This document shows, one piece after another, positions 22,493 through 30,869 of a DNA stretch of 64,000 nucleotides. The stretch spans positions 496,001 to 560,000 of the forward strand of contig JADKIA010000008.1 of NCBI GenBank assembly GCA_016721465.1, written 5' to 3'. Numbering within the stretch: the first letter of the stretch is position 1; every line of letters starts with the position of its first letter. The position numbers and the translations under genes were made by a program. Below the pieces are notes generated by a model. The model searched no databases, was not told the origin of the DNA, and saw nothing but the letters and a program-made list of their open reading frames with translations. The stretch comes from Ideonella sp. GTDB taxonomy: Bacteria; Pseudomonadota; Gammaproteobacteria; Burkholderiales; Burkholderiaceae_C.

Positions 22493-23674
22493 ATGAACCC
22501 ACCCGAGCGCAAGGTGGCGCTGCTGCTGAACCTGGCGCATGCGTTCGACCACCTGTTCCTGCTGATCTTCGCCACCGCCGTGGCGGCGATCGCTGCCGAT
22601 TTCGGCTTTGCGCGCTGGGAAGACCTGATGCCCTATGGCGCCGGTGCCTTCCTGATGTTCGGCCTGGCCTCACTGCCCGCCGGGCGCCTGGGCGACCTGT
22701 GGGGCCGACGCCAGATGATGCTGGTGTTCTTCGCCGGCATGGGCGCCTCCAGCCTGCTGGCGGCGGCCGCTCAGAATGCGTGGCAGCTGGCCGGCGCGCT
22801 CACGCTGCTGGGCGTGTTCTCGGCCATCTACCACCCGGTGGGCATCCCGATGCTGGTGCAGGGCTCGGCCCGGCCGGGGGCCACCATTGGCATCAACGGC
22901 TTGTCGGGCAACCTGGGCATCGCGCTGGCCGCACTGGTCACCGGCATGCTGGTCAAGGCGCTGGGCTGGCGTGCGGCCTTCATCGTGCCGGGCCTGGCCT
23001 GCTTCGCGATGGGCTGGCTCTTTGCTCGCGTGGTGCCGCACGAGAGCGAGCCGCCGCACCAGCGCACGCGCAAGGCGGCGGTGGTGCTGTCGCCCGGGCA
23101 GCTGGCGCGGGTGCTGGTGGTGATGACGGTGACCTCCACCTGCGCCGGCCTGCTGTTCAACCTGACCACCAACGGCAATGGCCGCCTGCTCGATGAGCGC
23201 ATGCGTGGCGTGGTGCAGGACCCGGCCACGCTGGGCCTGCTGCTGGCGGTGGTGTACGCGGTGGCCTCGCTGGCCCAGGTGATCGTGGGCCGCTTGATCG
23301 ACCGCTTTCCGCTCAAGCGCCTGCAGCTGATCGTGGTGCTGGTGCAGGCGCCGCTGCTGGCGCTCACCGCGCACGCGCAGGGCTGGTGGCTGTATGCGGC
23401 GCTGCTGGCCGCGATGGTGCTGGTGTTCGGCGGCATCCCCTTCACCGACGCCACCATCGTGCGCTATGTGGACGATCGCATGCGCTCGCGCGTGGCCGGC
23501 GTGCGCCTGGCCTTGTCGGCCGGCATCAGCTCCGGTGCGGTCTGGGTGCTGGGCCCGGTGGTCAAGTCGGCCGGCTTCGACACGCTGCTGCTGTGGATGG
23601 CCGGCATCTCGCTTGTCACGGCGGCGGTGGTGTTGTTTCTGCCGGGTGAGCCAGGGCCCGGTGCAGCGACCTGA
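22493..23674 (+). CDS. MFS transporter
   Basis: This 393-residue protein has 12 predicted membrane helices in two sets of six around a hydrophilic loop near residue 200. The MFS A-motif is visible between helices 2 and 3 as GRLGDLWGRRQMM, and a partial repeat occurs in the second half (GRLIDRFPLKRLQ). The helix 4-5 region has an AIYHPVGIPMLVQ stretch found in fosmidomycin-resistance-like MFS exporters, so an efflux role is possible. No neighbour hints at a substrate. CACAAT lies 7 nt before the ATG, predicting a leaderless mRNA. It is convergent with the ABC permease gene. Confidence 0.85.
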   Translation: MNPPERKVALLLNLAHAFDHLFLLIFATAVAAIAADFGFARWEDLMPYGAGAFLMFGLASLPAGRLGDLWGRRQMMLVFFAGMGASSLLAAAAQNAWQLAGALTLLGVFSAIYHPVGIPMLVQGSARPGATIGINGLSGNLGIALAALVTGMLVKALGWRAAFIVPGLACFAMGWLFARVVPHESEPPHQRTRKAAVVLSPGQLARVLVVMTVTSTCAGLLFNLTTNGNGRLLDERMRGVVQDPATLGLLLAVVYAVASLAQVIVGRLIDRFPLKRLQLIVVLVQAPLLALTAHAQGWWLYAALLAAMVLVFGGIPFTDATIVRYVDDRMRSRVAGVRLALSAGISSGAVWVLGPVVKSAGFDTLLLWMAGISLVTAAVVLFLPGEPGPGAAT

Positions 23675-23722
23675 GGCCGTCGGTCGACGCGCGGCGGCGC
23701 CGACAGGCGTCTGCAGCGCGCC

Positions 23723-25027
23723 TCATTCTTCCCACTGAAAGCGGGCGATCGCGATCGCGGAGAAGACGGCCGTGAAGGCCAGCATCACCGCCACCGGCAG
23801 CCAGGCCGCCTGCAGGCCGAGGCCGCGCCAGGTCATGGCATCGAGCCCGTCGATGGCCCAGCGCGTGGGCACGGCCAGCGACACCGTCTGCAGCCACGCC
23901 GGGAAGATGAAGGACGGCACCCAGGCGCCGCCCAGCATCACCATCAGCAGCGTGGCCAGGATGGCCAGGCCGCGTGTGGCCTCTGGCGTCTTGCCCAGTG
24001 CCGCGATCATCAGCCCGAAGCTGGCGGTGAGCAGCGCAAAGGACAGCAGCACCAGGATGAAGCCGGGCACGCTGCCCTCGATGCGCACATTGAACACGGC
24101 GGCCGCCACCGCGTAGATGACGGCGAAGATCACGACCGCGATCAGTGCGCAGCTGGCGATGCGGCTGCCCAGCAGCTGGGCGCGCGACAGCGGCGCGGCG
24201 CGCAGGCGCTTCCACAGGCCCTGGCGGCGCATCATCAGCAGGCCCACGGCCATGTCCACGCCCATCAGCAGGATGAACTGCACGCCCATGCCGGCGAACG
24301 AATGCGAGTAGCTGTTGTATTTCACCTCGGGCCGTGAGCTGGCCTCGTTCTCGCGGGTGGTGAAGGGCACGCTGAACTGCGGGCCACCGACCTTGGTCGT
24401 GGCGGTGCCGGACGCGGCACCCGATGCGGGTGCGGACGCCTCACGCGCCTGCACCCGCGCGATGCTGTCGAACATGGCCATCAGGTCCTCGCGTTGGCCG
24501 GTCGGCATCTGCGCGTTGGCACGCACCTGCTCGCGCAGGTCCGTCATCTGCGCCCCGGCGCTGCTGAACAGGTTCTGGCTCACCTGCTGCATCACGTGCT
24601 GCGCGAGCAGGCCGCGCACCAGCGGCAGCACCATCGATTGCGAGGGGTCGTAGCTCAACACCACCTCCGGCTTGGTTGCGCCACCGAACAGCGCCCGCCC
24701 GGCCTGCGCGCCAAAGCCCTGTGGCAGGGTGATGGCGGCGCGCAGGTCACCGGCCTTCACCCGGGCCAAGGCCTCGGACTCGCCCGCCTCGCTGACGGTG
24801 AGCGTGGCATCGGTCCGCAGGGCGGCCACCACGCGGGCAGACAGCTCGCTGCGGTCCAGGTCGGTGATGGCGATCGGGATGTTGGCCGGCTTGCTGCTGC
24901 CGTTGCCGAACAGGCTGCCGAAGAAGGCGGCAATGAGGATGGGCGCGGCGATGCTCATGATCACCGAGCGGCGGTTGGAGAAGTACAGGACCAGGTCCTT
25001 GCGCACCAGCGCGATGAGGGCGTTCAT
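23723..25027 (-). CDS. ABC-2 type exporter permease
   Basis: This 434-residue permease is of the ABC-2/YhfB-like exporter type. One N-terminal helix (about residues 20-42, after LVRKDLVLYFSNRRS) is followed by a large extracytoplasmic domain (about 45-250) and five C-terminal helices (about 250-430) with the RRQGLWKRLRAAPLSRAQLLGSR cytoplasmic loop typical of the family. The start at 25027 follows AAGGA at good spacing; an upstream in-frame ATG overlaps the ATPase gene. It pairs with the ATPase encoded 26 bp upstream on the same strand. The exported substrate is not evident, and no HlyD-like adaptor is adjacent. Confidence 0.9.
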   Translation of the reverse strand: MNALIALVRKDLVLYFSNRRSVIMSIAAPILIAAFFGSLFGNGSSKPANIPIAITDLDRSELSARVVAALRTDATLTVSEAGESEALARVKAGDLRAAITLPQGFGAQAGRALFGGATKPEVVLSYDPSQSMVLPLVRGLLAQHVMQQVSQNLFSSAGAQMTDLREQVRANAQMPTGQREDLMAMFDSIARVQAREASAPASGAASGTATTKVGGPQFSVPFTTRENEASSRPEVKYNSYSHSFAGMGVQFILLMGVDMAVGLLMMRRQGLWKRLRAAPLSRAQLLGSRIASCALIAVVIFAVIYAVAAAVFNVRIEGSVPGFILVLLSFALLTASFGLMIAALGKTPEATRGLAILATLLMVMLGGAWVPSFIFPAWLQTVSLAVPTRWAIDGLDAMTWRGLGLQAAWLPVAVMLAFTAVFSAIAIARFQWEE

Positions 25028-25053
25028 GGTGAATTCCTTGCTCCGTCGTGGGA

Positions 25054-25986
25054 TCAATCGCGCAGCTGGCGGCCGGTGAGCGCGAGGAACACGTCCTCCA
25101 GGTTCGCGCGGCCCGAGCTCACATGCCGCACCTGCACGCCCGCCGCGGCCACGGCCTGCCAGACGGCGGGGGCGTCGCGGGTGAGGTCGTCGAGGGCCAG
25201 GCTCAGGCGCCCGGCGTCGAGCTTGGCGGCGTGCACCCCGGGCAAGGCCAGCAGCGGCTGCGTGTCGAGCACGCCTTCGATGTCGAGCTGCAGCGTGTTG
25301 GCGGCGGGCAGCGTGGCCAGCAGCGAAGGCAGGCTGCCGCTGGCCACCACCTGGCCATGGTCGATGATGACGATGCGGTCGGCCAGGCGTTCGGCCTCTT
25401 CCATGTAGTGCGTGGTGTAGACCAGGGCCTTGCCGGCGCGCCGCAGCGCTTCGAGGTTGTCGAAGATGGCGTTGCGGCTTTGCGGATCGACGCCGGCGGT
25501 GGGTTCGTCCAGCAGCAGTACCGCCGGGTCGTGCACGAGTGCGCAGGCGATGTTCAGGCGGCGCTTCATGCCGCCACTGAAGGTGGCGGGCTTGTCGCGC
25601 GCGCGGTCGGCCAGGCCCACCATCGCCAGCACCTCGGCGGCACGCTGTTTCAGGCCTGCACCATGCAATCCGTACAGGGCACCGAAGAGCTCGATGTTGG
25701 CCTGGGCGGGCAGGTCCTCGAACAAGGCCAGGTCCTGCGGCACCAGGCCGACGCGGCGCTTGAAGCCCATCTCGTCCTGCGCCAGGGTGATGCCGCCCAC
25801 GGCGGCCGAGCCGGCATCGGGCTCGGTCAGGCCGGTGATCATGCTCACCGTGGTGGACTTGCCGGCCCCATTGGGCCCGAGCAGGCCCAGGATTTCGCCG
25901 GAGGCCACGGTGAAGGACACGTCGACCACGGCGGGCCGGTCGCCATAGGCCTTGCGCAGGCCCTGGACATGAAGGGCAGCTGGCAT
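25054..25986 (-). CDS. ABC exporter ATP-binding protein
   Basis: This 310-residue ATPase has a complete nucleotide-binding domain: Walker A GLLGPNGAGKST (residues 34-45), a Q-loop in VGLVPQDLALFEDL, the signature FSGGMKRRL, Walker B with LLLDEPTAGVDPQSR, and the H-loop in YTTHYMEEAERLADR. A C-terminal extension of about 90 residues is typical of the DrrA/CcmA-like exporter subfamily. The start was set at 25986 because CGGAG lies 8 nt upstream; an ATG at 26010 is the alternative. With the following permease gene it forms a two-component exporter. Confidence 0.93.
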   Translation of the reverse strand: MPAALHVQGLRKAYGDRPAVVDVSFTVASGEILGLLGPNGAGKSTTVSMITGLTEPDAGSAAVGGITLAQDEMGFKRRVGLVPQDLALFEDLPAQANIELFGALYGLHGAGLKQRAAEVLAMVGLADRARDKPATFSGGMKRRLNIACALVHDPAVLLLDEPTAGVDPQSRNAIFDNLEALRRAGKALVYTTHYMEEAERLADRIVIIDHGQVVASGSLPSLLATLPAANTLQLDIEGVLDTQPLLALPGVHAAKLDAGRLSLALDDLTRDAPAVWQAVAAAGVQVRHVSSGRANLEDVFLALTGRQLRD

Positions 25987-26130
25987 GCTGGGTGCTCCGT
26001 TGGAATGCATGCGGCGCACTCTAGCGGGCCGCGGCGCTGGCCGAGGCGACCGTGCGACGAATCGACAGTGGGCGGCGCGAATGGCCTGCCCAGCCGCCGT
26101 GGGGTGCGCCGGCACGGGCGCAGGCCGTGC

Positions 26131-27822
26131 CTAGAACAGACCGACCACGCGGCCCTTGTCGTCCAGGTCGATGGATTCGGCCGCCGGCTTTCGCGGCAGG
26201 CCGGGCATGGTCATGATGTTGCCGCACACCATCACCACGAACTCGGCGCCAGCGGCCAGGCGCACCTCGCGGATGTCGAGCACGTGGCCGGTGGGCGCGC
26301 CACGCAGGCTGGCATCGGTGCTGAAGCTGTACGGCGTCTTGGCCACGCACACCGGCAGGTGGCCGAAGCCATCGGCCTGCAGCTTGGCGATGCGTTCACG
26401 CACGGCGGGCGAGGCGCTGATGCCGCTGGCGCGGTAGACCTGGGTGGCCAGCTGCAGCACCTTGTCCCACAACGGCGTGTCGTCCGCATAGGCAAAGCGC
26501 AGCGTGCTGGGCGTGGCCGCCAGGCGCACCACTTCGTGGGCCAGGTCTTCGGCACCGGCGCCGCCTTCGGCCCAGTGGCGGGTGAAGACCAAGCGCACTT
26601 CGTGCCGGCTGGCCCATTCGCGCAGCGCAGCCAGCTCCGCGGGGGTGTCGGCGCTGAACTCGTTGACGGCCACCACACACGGCAGGCCGAACACGCGCTG
26701 CAGGTTGTCCACATGCCGTTCCAGATTGCACAGGCCCGCCCGCACGGCGGCCACGTCTTCCGGCAGCAGCTGCTTGGCATCCACGCCGCCATGGAACTTG
26801 AGCGCCCGCACCGTGGCCACGATCACCGCCGCGGCGGGCCGCAGGCCGGTCTTGCGGCACTTGATGTCGATGAACTTCTCGGCGCCCAGGTCGGCACCGA
26901 AGCCGGCCTCGGTGACCACGTAGTCGGCCAGCTTGAGGGCCGTGCGCGTGGCCAGCACCGAGTTGCAACCGTGCGCGATGTTGGCGAAGGGCCCGCCGTG
27001 CAGGATGGCGGGGTTGTTCTCCAGCGTCTGCACCAGGTTGGGCGCGAGCGCGTCCTTCATCAGCACGGCCATGGCGCCATGCACCTTCAGGTCGCTGGCG
27101 CGCACCGGGTGCCCTTCACGCGTCGTGGCCACGATGATGTGGCCCAGACGCGTCTTCAAGTCGCGCAGCGAGGTGGCCAGGCACAGGATGGCCATCACCT
27201 CCGAGGCCACGACGATGTCGAAGCCATCCTGCCGCGGGAAGCCATTGGCCACGCCCCCCAGGCCCACCGTGATGTCGCGCAAGGCGCGGTCGTTCATGTC
27301 CACCACGCGTTTCCAGGTGATGCGCCGCACGTCGATGCCCAGCGCATTGCCGTGGTGGACGTGGTTGTCGATCGCCGCGGCCAACAGGTTGTTGGCCAGG
27401 CCGATGGCATTGAAGTCGCCGGTGAAGTGCAGGTTGATGTCTTCCATCGGCACCACCTGCGCATGGCCGCCGCCCGCCGCGCCGCCCTTCATGCCGAACA
27501 CCGGCCCGAGTGAGGGCTCGCGCAGCGCGATCACCGTGCGCGCGCCGATGCGGTTCAGCGCGTCGCCGAGGCCCACCACGGTGGTGGTCTTGCCCTCGCC
27601 GGCGGGCGTGGGGCTGATGGCGGTGACGAGGATCAGCTTGCCATCTGGCCGATCGGCCAGCGAGTCGATGAAGGGCAGGCTGATCTTGGCCTTGTGGTGG
27701 CCGTAGGGCACCAGGTGCTCGTCGGCGATGCCGAGCCGATCGCGTGCCAGTTCGGTGATGCGGCGCAGCGTGGCGCGCTGCGCGATGGCGATGTCGCTGT
27801 TGTCGTCGGGTTGTCCGGCCAA
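26131..27822 (-). CDS. fhs: Formate-tetrahydrofolate ligase
   Basis: This 563-residue enzyme makes 10-formyl-THF from formate, THF and ATP. Family motifs are plain: the P-loop SPTPAGEGKTTT (residues 70-81), EPSLGPVFGMKGGAAGGGHAQ, HFTGDFNAI, and the KTPYSFSTD region near the C-terminus. The length fits the family. I chose a TTG start at 27822 because AGGAGA lies 7 nt before it; the ATG at 27837 overlaps that ribosome binding site and would add five residues. It stands alone between the ABC exporter and comM. It can feed formate, including that from the formaldehyde pathway encoded near 47-50 kb, into one-carbon metabolism; that link is inference. Confidence 0.95.
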   Translation of the reverse strand: MAGQPDDNSDIAIAQRATLRRITELARDRLGIADEHLVPYGHHKAKISLPFIDSLADRPDGKLILVTAISPTPAGEGKTTTVVGLGDALNRIGARTVIALREPSLGPVFGMKGGAAGGGHAQVVPMEDINLHFTGDFNAIGLANNLLAAAIDNHVHHGNALGIDVRRITWKRVVDMNDRALRDITVGLGGVANGFPRQDGFDIVVASEVMAILCLATSLRDLKTRLGHIIVATTREGHPVRASDLKVHGAMAVLMKDALAPNLVQTLENNPAILHGGPFANIAHGCNSVLATRTALKLADYVVTEAGFGADLGAEKFIDIKCRKTGLRPAAAVIVATVRALKFHGGVDAKQLLPEDVAAVRAGLCNLERHVDNLQRVFGLPCVVAVNEFSADTPAELAALREWASRHEVRLVFTRHWAEGGAGAEDLAHEVVRLAATPSTLRFAYADDTPLWDKVLQLATQVYRASGISASPAVRERIAKLQADGFGHLPVCVAKTPYSFSTDASLRGAPTGHVLDIREVRLAAGAEFVVMVCGNIMTMPGLPRKPAAESIDLDDKGRVVGLF

Positions 27823-27920
27823 GGCGTGTCTCCTCATCCACTGTGGGCGGTGGCCCGGGGATCGGTATCCCAGCAGGCCGTGTTTTGTGCCGATGTTGAC
27901 ACAGCCGCTGGCCGCGCCGT

Positions 27921-29444
27921 TCAGTGGGTGGGCAGTGCGCGCCGGTATTGCATGGCCTCGGCCAGGTGAACGACGGCCAGGCGCTCGGCACCGGCAAGGT
28001 CGGCCACCGTGCGCGCCACCTTCAGCACGCGGTGCAGGCTGCGGCCAGACCAGCCCAGCCGCGCGGCGGCGGTTTGCACGAAGCGGTGGGCGGCCTCGTC
28101 GAGCGCGCAGACCTCGTCCAGCGCCGTGCCCTGCAGCTGGGCATTGGCACAACCCTGGCGCTGCAGCTGACGTTGATGTGACGCGTCCACGCGGCGCGCC
28201 ACCACCTCGCTGGGCTCGCCTTCCGGCTGGGCCAGCAGCTCGTCGGGCGCCACGGCGTGCACCTCCACCTGCAGGTCGACCCGGTCGAGGAAGGGGCCGG
28301 ACAGGCGCGATTGGTAGCGCAGCACCTGCTCGGGCGTGCAGCGGCAACTTCGGCCCGGCACCCTGGCGCCCAGCCAACCGCAGACGCAGGGGTTCATCGC
28401 GGCCACCAGCTGGAAGCCCGCAGGAAAGGTGGCCTGGCGGGCCGCACGGGAGATGGTGACCTGGCCCGTCTCCAGCGGCTCGCGCAGGGCTTCGAGCGCG
28501 GCGCGCGGGAACTCGGGCAGCTCGTCCAGGAACAACACGCCGCCATGGGCCAGCGAGATTTCGCCTGGCCGCGGCGGCGAGCCGCCGCCCACCAGGGCCA
28601 CGGCGCTGGCCGAGTGGTGCGGGCTGCGGGTGGGCCGGGCGCGCCAGCGCGTGGGGTCGAAGCCGCCCGGGGCCAGGCCCTGCAGCGCGGCACTGGCCAG
28701 GGCCTCTTCGTCGCTCATCGGCGGCAGCAGGCCCGGCAGGCGCTGGGCCAGCATGGACTTGCCGCTGCCCGGCGGCCCGCACATCAGCAGGCTGTGGCGG
28801 CCGGCGGCGGCGATCTCCAGGGCGCGCTTGGCGGCGGCCTGGCCGCGCACCTCGCGCAGATCGGTGGTGCGCAACCCGGCCAGCGGTTCGGCCGCGCGGG
28901 CGCGGGGCAACCCGGGCACCTCGTCGCCGGGCAGCATGGCGCGCACCACCTCCAGCAGGTGCCCGGCGCCATGCACAGGCACGTGGGTCGCCAGCGCGGC
29001 CTCGCCAGCGCTGGCAGCGGGCAGCACCAGGTGCCGATGGCTGCCACTGCGGCCCAAGGCCAGGGCCAGGGCCAGCGCGCCGCGCACCGGGCGCAACTCG
29101 CCGGCCAGCGAGAGCTCGCCCGCAAACTCGCACTGCGCCAGCTTCGCCGGGTCCAGCTGCCCATCCGCGGCCAGGATGCCCAAGGCGATCGGCAGGTCGA
29201 AGCGACCCGATTCCTTGGGCAGGTCGGCCGGCGCCAGGTTCACGGTGATGCGCTTCTGGTGCGGGAACGCAAAGCCCGAGTTGGTGAGTGCGGCGCGCAC
29301 GCGCTCGCGCGACTCGCGTACTTCGGTGTCGGCCAGGCCCACCAGCGTGAAACTGGGCAGGCCGTTGGCCAGGTGCACCTCCACCTGCACTTCGGGCGCT
29401 TGCAACCCGTCCAGCGCGCGGCTGGCGATGACGGCCAATGACAT
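27921..29444 (-). CDS. comM: ComM/YifB family Mg-chelatase-like AAA+ ATPase
   Basis: This 507-residue protein has an N-terminal Lon-like ChlI domain (about 1-190; LVGLADTEVRESRERVRAAL), a Mg-chelatase AAA+ core (about 200-385) with Walker A CGPPGSGKSM near residue 221 and Walker B GVLFLDELPEF, and a C-terminal domain (about 410-505). A CxC...CxC-type zinc cluster is visible in NPCVCGWLG and GRSCRCTP. ComM homologues are hexameric branch-migration helicases that help to integrate DNA taken up by natural transformation. The length is normal. It is divergent from the nitrogen operon across a regulatory region of 295 bp. Confidence 0.93.
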   Translation of the reverse strand: MSLAVIASRALDGLQAPEVQVEVHLANGLPSFTLVGLADTEVRESRERVRAALTNSGFAFPHQKRITVNLAPADLPKESGRFDLPIALGILAADGQLDPAKLAQCEFAGELSLAGELRPVRGALALALALGRSGSHRHLVLPAASAGEAALATHVPVHGAGHLLEVVRAMLPGDEVPGLPRARAAEPLAGLRTTDLREVRGQAAAKRALEIAAAGRHSLLMCGPPGSGKSMLAQRLPGLLPPMSDEEALASAALQGLAPGGFDPTRWRARPTRSPHHSASAVALVGGGSPPRPGEISLAHGGVLFLDELPEFPRAALEALREPLETGQVTISRAARQATFPAGFQLVAAMNPCVCGWLGARVPGRSCRCTPEQVLRYQSRLSGPFLDRVDLQVEVHAVAPDELLAQPEGEPSEVVARRVDASHQRQLQRQGCANAQLQGTALDEVCALDEAAHRFVQTAAARLGWSGRSLHRVLKVARTVADLAGAERLAVVHLAEAMQYRRALPTH

Positions 29445-29556
29445 GGACAGCTCCGTGGTCTTTGTCCATCTTCTGGCCGCAGGCGCTGTGGCGCATCGCC
29501 CAGGCGCGGGGGCACACCCATCAGAGGGCCGCCATCGGAGGGGTATGTCACGAACC

Positions 29557-29577
29557 GGCGCACGCGCTTGGTGCGCC
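29557..29577 (+). promoter_or_regulatory. NtrC-type binding site (GCAC-N7-GTGC palindrome)
   Basis: A perfect inverted repeat, GGCGCAC-N7-GTGCGCC, contains the NtrC half-site pair GCAC-N7-GTGC with the spacing of enteric NtrC sites. It lies about 100 bp upstream of a sigma-54 promoter that faces the porin-glnK-amtB genes, the usual position for an NtrC enhancer. Confidence 0.65.
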
Positions 29578-29674
29578 CGCCAGCCGCGCCCCGAATCGGT
29601 GCGTGACGGGCTCGGGCGCGGGCCAGACCACACCGGCTTGGGGCATCGACGGGGCAAAGCGGTCGATTGCGAGG

Positions 29675-29690
29675 TGGCATGGAAGCTGCA
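29675..29690 (+). promoter_or_regulatory. Sigma-54 promoter of the porin-glnK-amtB operon
   Basis: TGGCATGGAAGCTGCA matches the -24/-12 consensus TGGCAC-N5-TTGCA at most positions, with the invariant GG and GC separated by exactly 10 nt. The predicted start point is near 29702, leaving a leader of about 38 nt before the porin ATG with GGAG ahead of it. No other promoter is visible downstream before glnK. Confidence 0.75.
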
Positions 29691-29739
29691 AACACCTGCT
29701 CCGAACCCCCGTATCCACCCATCCCTCCGGAGCTTGCCC

Positions 29740-30474
29740 ATGAAGACCCAGTTCATCGCCCTTGCGGCCCTCGCCACGATCACCAGCCTGCCAGTGGCCG
29801 TGCACGCCGAGGACGCCCCGTCCACCACCTTCAACGTGGGCGTGGTCACCGACTACCGCTACCGCGGCATCTCCCAGACCCGTCTGAAGCCTGCGCTGCA
29901 GGGTGGCGTGGACTACAGCAACCCGAACGGCCTGTACCTGGGCGCCTGGGCCTCGACCATCAAGTGGATCAAGGACGTGGGTGGCGACGCCAACGTCGAG
30001 CTCGACCTGTACGGCGGCTACAAGGGCGAGATCGCCAAGGACTTCGGCTACGACGTGGGCGTGCTGGCCTATGTGTACTCGAGCAACAAGCTGACGCCCA
30101 GCGCCAACACCACCGAAATCTATGGCGCGCTGACCTATGGCCCGGTCACCGCCAAGTATTCGCACTCGGTGACCAACACCTTTGCCAACCCCGACAGCAA
30201 GAACAGCAACTACCTGGACCTGTCAGCAACGTTCGAAGTAACGGATGGATGGAGCCTGGTGCCGCACATCGGTCACCAGCGCATCAGTGGCCCGGTGAGC
30301 GGCGTCGGCAGCTACACCGACTATTCGCTGACGCTGTCCAAGGACTTCAAGGGCCTGGTGCCCAGCATCGCGATCGTGGGCACGGACGCCGACAAGGGCT
30401 TCTATTCGTCGCCGGTCAACAACAAGGCACTCGGCAAGTCGACGCTGGTGCTCGGCCTCAAGTACAACTTCTAA
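29740..30474 (+). CDS. TorF family putative outer-membrane porin of the nitrogen operon
   Basis: This 244-residue protein has a signal peptide (about 1-22, cleavage near HAEDA) followed by a beta-barrel-like sequence. Features of the Gcw_chp/TorF family are TFNVGVVTDYRYRGISQT after the signal, LYLGAWAS, VELDLYGGYKGE, and a terminal aromatic residue (KYNF) as required for outer-membrane insertion. In betaproteobacteria this gene commonly precedes glnK-amtB, suggesting a route for ammonium or small nitrogen compounds across the outer membrane; that role is inferred. It is the first gene after the sigma-54 promoter, and its stop overlaps the glnK ribosome binding site. Confidence 0.88.
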   Translation: MKTQFIALAALATITSLPVAVHAEDAPSTTFNVGVVTDYRYRGISQTRLKPALQGGVDYSNPNGLYLGAWASTIKWIKDVGGDANVELDLYGGYKGEIAKDFGYDVGVLAYVYSSNKLTPSANTTEIYGALTYGPVTAKYSHSVTNTFANPDSKNSNYLDLSATFEVTDGWSLVPHIGHQRISGPVSGVGSYTDYSLTLSKDFKGLVPSIAIVGTDADKGFYSSPVNNKALGKSTLVLGLKYNF

Positions 30475-30486
30475 GGAGAGATGTCC

Positions 30487-30825
30487 ATGAAGATGGTCAC
30501 TGCCATCGTCAAGCCCTTCAAGCTTGATGAAGTGCGTGAAGCCCTCAGCGCCATCGGCGTGCAGGGCATCACCGTCACCGAGGTCAAGGGCTTCGGCCGC
30601 CAGAAGGGCCACACGGAGCTGTACCGCGGTGCCGAATACGTGGTCGATTTCCTGCCCAAGGTGAAGATCGAAGCCGCCGTGGACGACGCCATCGTCGAAC
30701 GCGTGATCGAGGCCATCGAGGCCTCCGCCCGCACCGGAAAGATCGGCGACGGCAAGGTCTTCGTCTCCCCGCTGGAACAGGTGGTGCGCATCCGCACCGG
30801 CGAAGTCGGCAAAGACGCCCTCTGA
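30487..30825 (+). CDS. glnK: PII nitrogen regulatory protein GlnK
   Basis: This 112-residue PII protein starts MKMVTAIVKPFKLDEVREAL and carries the T-loop with the uridylylation site Tyr51 (ELYRGAEYVVDF), the B-loop ARTGKIGDGKVFV (ATP and 2-oxoglutarate binding) and the C-loop. The second in-frame ATG was chosen: AAGGAG overlaps the porin stop and lies 8 nt before 30487 but only 2 nt before the first ATG at 30481, and it gives the canonical 112 residues. GlnK senses energy and nitrogen status and blocks AmtB when nitrogen is plentiful. It is co-transcribed with amtB, 44 bp downstream. Confidence 0.97.
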   Translation: MKMVTAIVKPFKLDEVREALSAIGVQGITVTEVKGFGRQKGHTELYRGAEYVVDFLPKVKIEAAVDDAIVERVIEAIEASARTGKIGDGKVFVSPLEQVVRIRTGEVGKDAL

Positions 30826-30869
30826 GCGCACCCCACCACGGCACCCACTTCGTTGGAAAGCAAACTCCC

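Noticed and set aside
30481..30486. First ATG of glnK at 30481
   Set aside because: It is only 2 nt from the AAGGAG site. The ATG at 30487 has proper spacing and gives the canonical 112-residue PII protein.
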